Below, in pieces: positions 24,101-36,700 of a stretch of 64,000 bases of DNA. The stretch is from Paramecium sonneborni (taxonomy: Eukaryota > Ciliophora > Oligohymenophorea > Peniculida > Parameciidae). Location: positions 149,944 to 213,943 of the forward strand of contig CAJJDN010000032.1 of assembly GCA_905182985.1 (NCBI GenBank). Reading direction: 5' to 3'. The notes under the pieces were generated by a model. The model had not been told where the DNA came from, searched no databases, and saw only the letters and a list, made by a program, of their open reading frames with translations. Position 1 is the stretch's first letter, and every line of letters starts with the position of its first letter. The translations under genes were made by a program, and so were the position numbers.

Positions 24101-24786
24101 ATTTTAATTCATATCCTGATCATAGAATCAACTTCTTTGAATTTTTAAGATCTTGTGTATAATTCCATTTATTAGCATTGTTTAATATGCCATAAGATTA
24201 ATTTAAATTAATGATCGATTGTATTATCTGGGCATTTAAACATTAAGTACCTAATCTACAAGAATTAGGATTAGATGTTTTATACTATATTTTACAAGTA
24301 TATTTACATAAATATTTATATAGTAAGTAAATAGTGATATTGTTGTTGCCAATTAATTTTATTCCCTCTACTATTTAAGATTATTGAAAGACATTTTAGA
24401 AATTTTAACTGACAATTTGCATGCAAGTGGATTCAAACAATAAAGTTAAATTTTAATGACACTTTTTTAAATTGCTTCTAATTCTTAAATAACCATTAAA
24501 TTATCTAATGAATAAATTGGTTCAAATTTCGAGTATATTTCTTAATATCTCGTAACATCCTTATATGGTGCATTCCCTAATGTTACTAAACAATAAACTG
24601 AATTTCATATTTCTAGAATGTTTTAAAACTTAAATAATGCTCACAATTTTAGAGTAAATATATTTATTTATTACTTAGTAAGAACTAAGTGATTACTTAA
24701 TCAATTTAAAGTAATTTTAAGAAAATCATGAGCATCTAAAATAATAAGAATAATAAGAAGATGCTTCAAAAGCCAAAACATAATGA
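21171..24786 (+). CDS. XPO1: Exportin 1 (CRM1), nuclear export receptor
   Basis: Seven introns (27, 29, 30, 150, 26, 26, 25 nt) give 1,100 residues in exact frame; human XPO1 has 1,071. The protein carries NES-bearing cargo and RanGTP out through nuclear pores. It aligns by eye along its length: importin-beta-like N-terminus ([14 protein letters not shown]), [34 protein letters not shown], then the most conserved core [51 protein letters not shown] and KKLFEFMKE, and CRM1_C features such as CIIWAFKH and [12 protein letters not shown]. The cysteine in LLSLCE corresponds to the leptomycin-B target (human Cys528). The fourth intron is five times longer than any other in the window. Confidence 0.97.
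22817..22966 (+). other. Exceptional 150-nt intron of exportin 1 with two hairpins
   Basis: The conserved protein resumes exactly at [10 protein letters not shown], so 22817-22966 (GTAATT...TTTTAG) must be removed. It contains TGA in frame. Inside lie a perfect 11-bp inverted repeat (22869-22879 with 22890-22900, 10-nt loop) and an imperfect stem at 22843-22860. It could be a rare long intron, an intron hosting a small RNA, or a short intron holding a retained eliminated sequence. Confidence 0.8.
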
Positions 24787-25227
24787 TATGACAATAAATA
24801 TTATATACAAAAGAATTTATTTAGATTTTTTCTTTTTTAAAATCCTTTTTTATTTTAATATTACCTCTACGAATCTTTTATTTAATGATTTATCAAGTCT
24901 AATTATAAATTTGGTTTTCACTATTATTTTTTAAATTTTATTTGTAGAACTAAATATTATATTTATTTTTCTATCTAAACTACCTTTGTAAAGAATCTAT
25001 GTTTTGTATAATAACTTTAACAATTTTACAAATTATATATACTATTTAAAAAATAATAAGAAAATTTTACTGGAAGATTTTTAAAATTTGAATTTTAGAA
25101 ATCAATAGATTTATAAGAACAAAGCTTAAGCTTTAAGGATTCTTTAAATATTCAAATAATAATATTTAGCACGAATATTAATGAATTTTATCAAAATTAT
25201 TACTGTATTATTAATTCTATTAAAAAT
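24787..25227. other. Spacer with open frame leading into the next gene
   Basis: The downstream gene's frame is open (no TGA) back to an ATG at 24788, directly after the exportin stop. Sequence from about 25,030 looks protein-like (LLEDFLKFEFQKSIDLQEQS), whereas the earlier part looks like AT-rich spacer. The true start of the next gene probably lies here. Confidence 0.4.
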
Positions 25228-25992
25228 ATGCTAATAGGATTAGAGTATGATTATAATTTATTCAAAGAAGTAATTAATATTTCAGACTAATTTGATCAAC
25301 TAATAAATGGAGGAAAAAAGCATAAATATAATGAGCTTTAGCACTTTAGATCAAAAACTTAATTAATATATATTATTGTAAAAGAACTATGTGCTTATTT
25401 ATTCTGATAGAATAAGAAACTAATTTAAATAAAGAAAATATCGACTTGACGCTTAGCATTGAAAGACTTAAAAACTTTATTAAAGAATCCTGAGAATTCA
25501 AGAAGATACTCATCTAATTTTTACATATTTGTATTAATTAACTCAAAAAATTATCTAGTAGTATGATTCATTTATCGATAGGGTTTCAAAAAGTGATTTC
25601 ATAAGGTGAATATGAAAATGATCACATCTCTAGACTAGAGAGGTAAATAAATTTATTAATTTTACAGGGTTAATGATGACTAACTAATTTATAGTTTTAA
25701 TGATAATCATCATGAACATTTCATCTAATTCAGTGTAATAAGCAATAAAATCCCAGTAATATTATAGAAGCTCATGGAAGACTTTAGAGGAGTTGATCTA
25801 ATTCTTCTAGGATACTTATAATTACCTATAGATGATTCTGATCAAGATGCATTATTACAAAAAGTCTCAGATGAGACCCAAGGTCGAAATTAAGAGTGTA
25901 AAAAACTAGAGATTCATGAAAATATAATCCTCTAAGTATACAAAGACGATCATGATTTATTATTTAAAAAGACTATCGATTAGAAATCTTGA
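25228..25992 (+). CDS. Helical protein of unknown family with one in-frame TGA
   Basis: Read from MLIGLEYDYNLFKEVI with introns of 20 nt (GTGCTT...GATAG) and 25 nt, giving 240 codons in frame; coding-like sequence extends further upstream. The product is helical with BAR-like spacing (NGGKKHKYNELQHFRSKTQL, IYIIVKELQQETNLNKENID, IERLKNFIKES), ending in an acidic region (LPIDDSDQDALLQKVSDETQ). TGA at 25491-25493 interrupts the frame between FIKES and EFKKILIQFLHI. No GT precedes it within intron range, so splicing cannot remove it. An alternative model in another frame (from ATG 25331) also meets a TGA. Error, decay or read-through are all possible. Confidence 0.5.
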
Positions 25993-27220
25993 TTTTTTAT
26001 AAATACATTGTTTCATTAATTCATATTAATGATTTTTTTAACATATTATTTTTATGCTTAGTTAGATTTCTTTAATATAAGCTTAGACTTTTCCATTCTG
26101 AATTTTATCTACCATATTTAAATAAATTTATTGTTATTTATTCAGAGAAAAATGTGTTAAATTTACTAATTACTTTTAACTTTAACTTTAGACTATACTT
26201 TTAGATTTAGTCTCTTGTTTAAAAACAACTAATTCTGGTAAAATTATATATAAATAATCAATCCTTTTTTATTAAAATTTATAAAATGTGAATTTTTATA
26301 TATTTATGTTTGATTTATTATCAAATGTTAATCTAAATTTTACAAGTTTAATTGAATAAAAAATTAATAGTTCACTAAAAAAGTTATTTATAAATTTTCC
26401 TTCTAAAACTCTAAATAGGTATTTGTTTATATTAGAGTAATTTTAATTTAATATTTTCTTATTTTACAAAAAAGAAAATATACTTAATAGCTAATTTTAA
26501 TTTGATATTTTAGGATTCTAATACCTATTAAACTCAAAAATTAAGGGAAATATTTTAAAGTAATTGTTCTAAAAGAATATCAATGATTAAACATTGATTT
26601 TTAAATAATGAGTATTCTTTATTTTAATAAAAAATAAAGATAAATTCCTATATCTTAAATGACATACTGTAATTCCTTTATTTCCTTTATTTATTATGAA
26701 TTTATTTCTAAATTATAAAATACATCAAATATATTTTTCTAATGGATTAATGTTACAACTATAAAGATTTACTATAAATTCTAAAATAATTATCTCCAAT
26801 TAAAATTTTTAGTTCAATTAATTGAATAATCCAAGAAAATTTTATCAATCTTTAATAACAAGCACAATAATATTAAAATATAAGTTTTCAGTATTTTGCT
26901 AATAATAAGAATGTTAAAATTTTTCTTCATTTAATCAATATTATTTTCCGATGCTAATTTAATTATTAAAGCAAACCTATTTCGAAAATTGTAGTAGATC
27001 ATAAAATAATTTAAGCAAATTATTAATATGAAATTTTATAAAATTAACAAAAAATATAATTATCATGATAAGATTTAAGTAAAAGCTAATGGGATCCAAA
27101 AAATTAGTTATTTTAATTGAATAAAAAATAATATATAAATAGATAAGAATTAAAATTATAAATACTTTGTTATAAATTAACATGGCTTTAATTATATAAA
27201 TTTTTTTCCAAAAAATAAAA
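25993..27220. other. Long AT-rich stretch with no gene recognised
   Basis: About 1.2 kb, extremely AT-rich, with no acceptable coding frame and no RNA gene. It separates the helical gene from a small basic-protein gene. Confidence 0.45.
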
Positions 27221-27683
27221 ATGATTTAATCTGAAGATCAATAATGTAGTAATAACTCAATCGATACTCTTCAACAATATGCAAATTAACTTGAATAAGC
27301 TATTATTCAAAAACAATAAAGTATTGAAGCTTAGAGGGTGAAATTTTTTGAAATAATAAAAAAGTAAAATTTTAAAGTAAATTAGGATTTCTTTTGATTT
27401 TGATATACATAATATTGAACCTGAATAGATTGAGAAATATTTAAAATCTATAGCTTTGATACCTGAAGATTTTGATGAACCATTAATAAAAAAGAAAAAT
27501 AAAAATAATATAATTCGAATAAAGATGGTTTAAGAATAATAAGTAATTTAAGAAGTGCCATCAAAATAGAAAAGAAAATACACAAAGAAATAACCATCTG
27601 AAGAAAAGTAATAATAAAAAAGAAAGAGAAGAACAAAAAAAGAAATGGAGAAAGCAAGAATGCAAGAGTAATAATAATAATGA
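27221..27683 (+). CDS. Small basic protein with lysine/glutamine-rich tail
   Basis: From MIQSEDQQCSNNS, one 22-nt intron gives 146 residues. The N-terminal half is helical (LQQYANQLEQAIIQKQQSIE), followed by a short acidic piece (EPEQIEKYLKSIALIPEDFD). The C-terminal 60 residues are dense in K, R, E and Q (KRKRRTKKEMEKARMQEQ) and would suit nucleic-acid binding or a nuclear localisation signal. No family recognised. The frame closes exactly only with the intron. Confidence 0.65.
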
Positions 27684-27809
27684 TTATAATATTTATCATA
27701 AAGAATGTTTGTTTTATATAATTTAATAATTAAAGTGTGATTCATATATTAATGAAAGAAATCAGAATAACAAAAATATTTATATAAAATATGTAAATAT
27801 ATAAAAATT

Positions 27810-30686
27810 TCATATTCTTCTTGACTAAATAACTTTAACAGCCTTTTTGACAACATCTAAAATTGCAGTTAAATTTAAAGCTTTTAGTTTGTCTTCTGCT
27901 GCTTATTTATTCAATCCTAATCCTCCAATCATAGGTAGAGCAGCATTAACTATAGCTGCAAAAGTACCTGGTATAGCAAATGCTTAAACTCCTATGAGAA
28001 TGAATGCCAAAACAATTACTAAGTATACTATTAATACAATTAAGCCTTTTATTAACAAAGGTTTTGATATTCCTAAATATTCCAAACTTAAAAACATTGT
28101 TTAAACAGATATTTCTTACATTATTTCTTTAAATTCGTAGAAATCAATCATACAAGTCTAAATATTTACTTAATCACCTTTTATAGTTACTAATACTTCT
28201 CTAAATTTATGTTCTGTTATTTCAATATTAATTCTTCTTAAAAATTCAATTACATCATTAGCTTTAACTTATCTTTATCCATTTTTATCTAAAACTCTAA
28301 ACATATCTTCATATTATAACTCTCTATTATCATTTAATTTACTCATAACTGAATTCATGTACTACATAGTTCTAACTGTATTTGGATTTACTAATGAAGC
28401 CATTTTCTCTTTTATCAATTATTAAGGTGATTATAATCCTACTTAAAAGTCTCTCATTAAACCTATTAAAAGTTGACTATTTGATTATGATATTTTCATA
28501 ACTTAAAAGAATTCTGATGTAACCTCATTAAATTTTTTGTATTTTATAGCTATTATTGCTTCAATACATTTTATTAATATTTATAAATCCTTTTCTGATT
28601 TTTATCCAAACATAGGTTCTAAAACAGGTTTAACAGCTTTTAATAATTCTTTTTCATTCATTTCTTTTTAATCTTCCATTGATTTTATCATTTTTTATGC
28701 ATTTGAAGCAATTAAAAATAATTAAGCTAAAGGTATACTATCAAATTTTGATCCATATAATTATGGATTATTGAAACATCCTTTTTATATTTATTAAGGT
28801 AAATCTTTTAGTTTTTCAATATCTTCAGTTTAATAAAATAAGAATATCATTTTTATAATCTCTCCTATTTCTTTATAATTAGATAATAATGTAGATATAG
28901 CTTTTAAAAACTTATCACCTTTTATGTCTTTTGGATCTGATAAACCACTAAACATAATAATTGTAGCTTCAATAACTTCTTTCTAATTCTTTAAAGCTTC
29001 TATTTTAGTAACTTCAGATATAAATTATTTTAAGATTTTTTATTCTGGATCTGCATGAATTTTATTATTAAATAATAATTCAATTAATGTTTGAATTATT
29101 ATTTATTGAGGAGGTGGAAGTTATGAAATGTCAAATACTTTTCCTTTTACAAAATCAAAAAATGATTTTAAATCACTTTCTTAATTTTATTGACACCAAG
29201 CTAATAAAGAATCTTTATAAAAGCTAACATTTTTTTCTGTTATTGCAGATTGAGAATTGTTTTCTTTATTGCCAAAATCATAAAATTAATCCAATACTTA
29301 TGAGAAATCATCTGGAGAAGCTTATTCAATAAAATCTTTTGAGAATTAAGCAAATTTTGTAAATGGTTCTTTTGCATTTTCTAAAGTTGATCCTAACCAC
29401 ATTAATGGATACAATAAAACATTCATTAATTTAGTTTAATCAAGATTACTATTTGGATAACTCTATACATGAGCAATTGAACTCAAGGATACTAAAAGAT
29501 TAGAATATTTAGAAAATTTTCCCAAATTATTATTCTTTAAAATTTAGTAAGCTTTAGAAATTAATACATTGATATTTTTTGAATGATCAACTTCAATAAT
29601 AGCTTTAATAAATTCCCATGCACTTTTATTTTTATCGTCTTGTAAGATTTAGATTTAACTTTCATATTATACAAAGTTTGCATTAGATTTATCACCTTTA
29701 AACAACAATTGTAAAATAAATTAAATAACGCATATCAGTTACGCTTATGATTATCTATCAATTTCAAATACTTTTATAAGAATTTCTAAAAATCCACTTG
29801 ATTCACTATCTGCAAGTACTTCAGTTTTACCTTCAAATATAAAATTTAAATATTGCATTAATTTATTAGTAGTCTACTCTGGGAATTATTCTTTATCCTT
29901 CATGAAAGTATTCATTAGGGCAGTTTCAACAATCTTTATAAAATTGTGATTCATTTATGATTTTAATAATTATTGGAAAGTTTAAGAAGATACTTATTAT
30001 CTATCTAATGAAGGACTTCTTAATCCAAAGTTTTTAAATTAAAGCAGTAATTCTATAATAAAAGTTCTTATCATTCTTTCAGATAATAATTATGTATCTA
30101 CTCCATCTTATTTTCTACTAAATGCTATTAAAGCATACCAAGCTTCAACATCCCCCAAAAAACATCTTATCATTAATTTTAATGGTGATTTAATTGAAGG
30201 TTGAATTTCATTGCAATCTTATATTATTTCTTCAATTCCTAAATTTAAAATATCACTATTATTTTTAAACTAATTCAAATCTTCTTGATTTAGATTTTCA
30301 TATTAATCTCCGATAGAATAATATAAATAACAAGCTGGAACTCTTGTAGCTAATTATGAGAATTTACCAGTAGCTTTTGAATTTTCTAATTAAACCCTTA
30401 CCAACATCAACATAACTGCATCCATTATTAAGTAATCATTTCCCCATGTTTTTGTAATAAATGCAGTATCCATAGCCTTTGGATTATAGAATAAATCTAC
30501 TAAAGGTTTTAATTCTTTTCTTTCTGTTTCATTTAAAGTTAAACCTAATAAATTATCTATTAATATATTTAAATTAACAGGCATTTTTTATTTTGTTCCC
30601 CTAAATTTAGGTTAACTTCTTTATTTATTTCCTGCACCAAATATTCCTTCTAAAAGTTTAATATCTGTTTCTTTAGGTTTTTATGC

Positions 30687-30733
<47 letters not shown>

Positions 30734-33700
30734 GTTATTATCCTTAATTTTCATTTTCTTTTTAAGATACAGTAAATTATCCAGCGTAATATTACATTAA
30801 AGAAATCATAATTTATTAAGTTTATTCAGAAGATTAATCACTTTCTAATACTTCAATTTCACTTTACTTAAATATTTATTTTTTTATTAATTCTAAGGAT
30901 TTATCCCAATATTTAGATCTTATATATCCATATTAAGATATATTTAATTGAATTAATTTATTAATTAATGAGTATTGTAATTATAATTTCTATAATTCTT
31001 TTGGTAAACTTTTATTTTATTCATCAAAGTAATCCTTTTAATTATTTTTATTTGATTTACTATTTACATAGATCATTGAAATTGCAGGTATATTAGCATT
31101 ACTATTTTCTTTAAATAAGGCTGTCCAAAATTGATTGTAATTATCAAATTCAGGTCTATTATCTATTTAACCATTTTGATCAGGTAAAATTCTGTAAAAC
31201 AATTTACAATATTCCTCATATTAATCATTGAAATTTTTAGAAAGTTCAATTAAACTATCTGATTTTTAAGTTGTGTAATTAAACTTTGCACCTCTTATTT
31301 CTAATAAAGGATCACTTATACCAGGATATAGTATACCTTCTAACTTAACATAATCAATCTATTAATCAGATGATCTTAATTTAGTTGTATCAAATATTCC
31401 TAAAGTTAACAGTTTTACTAAAGCAGGTTTATTTAAATTGGTAAGGTTTTTATTATCATAGAAATAAAGATATTTTTCAAAAACAGTAAATGCAATATTG
31501 ATGCAAAATTATCCTTTAATGTATTAGGCTACAGCTCTATCTTTTCTCTTTTTGATTTATCTCATTTATTTTAATGCAAAAATTAAAACTAATGATGACA
31601 ATGGGAAATATTATTAAACTTTTCCTTTTGCTTATCCTTTCAAAAAGTTTTCAATAATAGTTAATTAAGTTTAACTTAAAGAAAGTGATTTAAGAAATTC
31701 ATTAATTTAATCAGGACTTAATTTTTCATGTTATGAATTCTTAACAGTTTCGAATTCAATTATTTTAATCAAAGTAATTGCATCATATGTAAATGTATCA
31801 AATTTCTTCATAAATTCTTTAATCACTTATTAATTATTAGTTGGTTCAGATTAAAGAATCTATTCTAAACATGGATTTGAATTTTGATTTTCATTGAATA
31901 TTGCACTTATTAATACTGGATTAATACCAGCTGCTAATTATAAAAGACTAAATGCTTCTTAAACATCTTAATCACTAGTTTATGTTATATAAAGTAATGC
32001 TTTATCAACAGATTTTTAAGATAATTTTTAAAGTGTATCTGATCTATTTCTTATTTATTCTGGTTGTTTGTCTTTATACCAATCAAATTTATCATATTTA
32101 GCTATACCTACAATTGCTGCTGCAAATATTGCTGCTGGTTCCTATTAATCAAGTATATGTAATCTATCTAATAAATATAAGAAATTTGTTGGTCTAGGAT
32201 GTGAGAACCAATGTAAAACTTCTAATACTTCTGGTAAACTAAGGTCATTTTATTATCCTTATTATTTCTTATTCTCTTTATCTTATTTAAATATTTCTGC
32301 TCTTTAATCAGCCAATATATTAAAATTATCTTACAATGATTTCCAAGACTCCCCTTTAACTTATTATCTTTTAAATGCAAATACAACTTTAAATAATTTT
32401 GAAGCAGTAGGATTTTATTCTATTTTTAATTTTATAATTAATGATTTTGAATCCATTGAATTTGATTCTAGAATTTCTGATAAATCAATTAGAGGAGATA
32501 CTTCCTTTATTCCAAACTTTTTATCTATCAAATTATGAACTTTTGGATCTTATAATAATTTTGATTTATTTTCAGAAAATATTGCAGATACTAAAAATTA
32601 TGCAAATTTTATTGCTTCTTCTTCAAAATCAAATATATTGACTAATATATCGAAATCTGGTTTTGGAGTCATTAAGCTGAATAATCCTGATATAGCATTT
32701 TAATTTGGTTTTTCTGCACTTAAAACAGTGCTAAAATAAGTTTAAAGTAGTTCCATGAAACAATCTAAATCTGAACTAATAAAATATTTAAATTGTTATG
32801 TTGCCCATATCAATTATTTTGTTTAAAAATCGTTTTCTTCAACTGCCTCTAAAGTAACAAAACCCCTTACAATAGCCAATACTTTTTTGAATAATTTTCT
32901 AAATTTATTTTCTTGAATATGATCACAATAATTAATTAAATATGAAAGTACAATTTCATAATTTTTATCCATCATTCCAGATATAAACTTTTAAAGATTA
33001 GTTATTTATTTTTAATAATCCTTTTCCTTCAATGCTTTATTTCCTTAAGGTTTTGGATATAATAAGGATAAGACTTCAATTATTGCCTTATTTCTTATAA
33101 CACAATTTTAATTAAACATCATTCTAACAAACTTTTCAGTAAATGGAATCAAATCTTAAAGATTTTTAACTTAATCTTAATTTAATTTGGTGTTTTCATT
33201 TACAACAACCGGAGCTAATTCAAACTTTTTTTTGCTATCATAATCTATTTTAAATCTATCTAATTCATATTTAATGTAATTAAATAAGTCACTATATAGG
33301 GATGAATTAATAGATTGTCTAGTTTGGAAAATTTAATTAACAAACAAATTCATTAATTTTTAGAATTAATAAGGTATTGTATTTGGCAATTAGAAAGATG
33401 CTATATTTTATTCAACATCAATTATTTTTTAAAGTTCTATTTACATCTTATTTAGATCAATACTTTCATATGATTTAGGATGATAACTAATAAAGTATTT
33501 AATTGCTTTTGATACACTTGCTACATCTTTAAATGTAATTAGAACTAATAAATTTTTAAATGGCTCAACTTTTAATCCATTAAGTAGAGGAGAATTTAAT
33601 GTATTATTAGATAATACACCTTACTATTATTCTAACATCATATATAAATATTCTAATTTAAGAGGAATCTAATTAGATAATTCTGCTAAGAAATCTGTCT

Positions 33701-36700
33701 TTTGTTATTTATTTGATTTTTCATCTCTCAATGATTTCTTTAGGAAGGTGAAAAATGTAATCTTCTCTGCTTTATAATGATTAACCAATTAATCTTCATC
33801 ATCGTCTTGTTATTAATTTAATTAAAATTATAACTTTTAATCATTATTCCAAATTTTATTTATTTATTCCTTAAATTTAGGGTCTCTATTTAATTCATCA
33901 TAGAATGCTTTACCAAAAATTTATAATTTAGCCATAGCAAGATAGTTTTTTAATTTAGAATCATCAACAACATAATTCTTTAAACTTTGATCTAATATTT
34001 TTTCAATTACCAAAAATCCATTAAATACTCTAAACATTCCTTTTGATGAAAATATTATTTCTAAAAGCTTATCAATCAATGATTTGTAAAGGTATTAAGA
34101 TGAGTATAAAAATACAAAAATATCTTCGAAATTTGTTTATGAAAGTAATTCAAAAATGAATTTCACATGATGAATTTGACTATCTTAACTCTTTGATGTT
34201 ATTTTAACTAATTCATAATAAATAGCATCATGATAAATAGTATTCTAGATCTCACTTCTTAAAATTAAAATTAATCCAATAACTGCATTTTCTGAAATTT
34301 AGAATGCTAAAGATATTAATTCAATAATGTCTCTATTATTTAATTTGTCTTTTCTAAGTACAATTTATGCAGCTGGTTTAGAAAATATTTATTCACTCCA
34401 TGATCCATTCTAATTTTATGTAGGTTCGTTATCAGTATTATTTTTTTCTAAAATGCTTGATGACCATAGGAATCTACTTGATACATACAAAATATCAAAA
34501 ACTAATTCAAGAGACTTACCTTATAAATTGATCGGTAATTCTTATTTCCAATTTTTAGTGCATAGTTATAAACTTGAAAATCCTACATTTAAAAGATTAT
34601 AATTTTATTCTAATAATTTCTCAAAATATTCTTCATTTTCTCCATCATCTCCTGGATAAATTTATGCAAGTAATTTTACTAAATCAGAAAGAGGAGGCTT
34701 ATCATTCTTTAAAAATTTCATAGCAAAAAGTATGAAAATTTCAAATTTGGCTTTGAGGGTTTGATCCATATTTTCTTTTATGAAATACTTATCAAATAAT
34801 CTAATAATGACTCCAGCTTATTCAGTAGGAGTTAATTACATTTCTTTATCAATAAATAAGGATTGTTACTTCGAAAATAATAGTTGATATACAGCAGCTA
34901 AATCTTAATCTATATTAAATAATGATAACAATTATTTGATTAATCCTTATTTTGATTCTTCAATATTTGTATTTTCATTTAAAGATTGAGCATATTCAAA
35001 TATCATTTCTAAAGCTTATAAAGGAACTGGAGAAATTGCAACAAAATCTTTAATATTTTCAAATAATTTTTTGACTTAAATTAATATATTTTTAGGTGTG
35101 CTATCCATCATAAGATTAAAAAGTGAAAGTAATACACTCTTGAATGCTTATTGACTAGCTCCTTTATCATCAATTTATGTTTGGAGCATCATACCATCAA
35201 TAACTGCATCTAATAAAAATACACTAATAATTGGTAAATGAATTTATAATTCCTTTCTTTGTTCTTCTGGAGTCTTTTTAGAAAATACTCTACTTAATTT
35301 AACAGATGTTTAATAAATCCATTTAACAATAGCAGCTGGAATCTTGTTTTAACTTTAAATTTATATTTGATTTGCCAAAGGATCTATAATTTCATCAAAT
35401 TTTACAAAGTTAGCCTTAACTAATTATTCTGCAATAATTTCAGGAACTTCAAATTAATCTTTTGCAATTCTTATAAATTTTTCACAAGCTTTTTAAATAA
35501 ATTTATCTTTAATTTACTTAAAATTTATTTAATCTTAATTTAAATCAGTAGAGCCAGCATTGTCTATCATTCCTTAAGTTAAAATACACAATTCATTTAA
35601 TTCTTCTCCAAAACCTAAATTTTCAGCCATATCCTTAGCTGCATCCATATTAGTTGAATTAATAATAGTTGTTGATAAATCTGTTAATTTTTAGATTTCT
35701 TTTATGATAGCTCCAGCTAATTAACCAAAAGTTCTTAAATAAATTTCATTAATAATTTTTTTAATTTCACTACAAGCTTATTCATAAGTTGATTTGATTT
35801 ATGAAATTTAAGCAGCAATAAATGCAACTAATGATAAGGCTGATGATGAATAAACGAGATAAAAATTAGGGTTTATGATTGCTCCTAAAAGAAGCCATAC
35901 TATAATTAATCCAAAATAAAAGAATACACTAAAAGCTAAAATTAAAAATTGTATCCATTAAAACCAATTAAAATATTTCATTAATTTATTTTAGTACAAT
36001 TTAAATTCCCACATATAACCTACCTCATCTGGGAAGTAAGATAATAAATATTTAACACTTTAGAATAAAAATGTAATAATTGCATAATAAGCTAATAAAA
36101 TACCTAGAACTAAAACCCAATAATCTAATATGCCAAAATAATCGGTTATAGTCCAAGGTCTACTTAAAGCATCATCAATAAATAATAAATTTTTAGGATC
36201 ATAAATAGAGAAAGGTGAATAGGATGTATTAATAATAATGATAAAATAAAGTAATGGAACTATGGTTATTGCAGTAACTAAAAAGTTTCCCAAAACGACA
36301 CTTATATCTGACATAATCCATCCGTTCATATATAGTGCATCAAAATAATCCATCAAAACATTTCCTTCAAAATTTTCTCTATAAGAATATTCTCTATTAA
36401 AGATTCTTGTTTTATAATTAAAAATCAGACTTTGTATAAACATGAAAGGATAATTGTAATAGAATAAATGATTATTTAGTTATTTAGCACCCATAGTTTT
36501 AATTGGATTTTATTAAAATTTATTGATTTCAGTGTTTCTTCTTAATAAAAATACTGGTTATTCAAGATAATAATCCTCAATAAATGGGATATAATGAGTA
36601 CATCTACCTAAGAATCTAATATACCATGATTATCTTTATTAAATACCAGTTTTAACTTTTCTTAATTCAAATGCTTTAAGATCAGAAATCAAGAGACCAT

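Noticed and set aside
27448..27745. Hydrophobic minus-strand frames
   Set aside because: They are antisense shadows of the lysine/glutamine-rich protein at 27221-27683.
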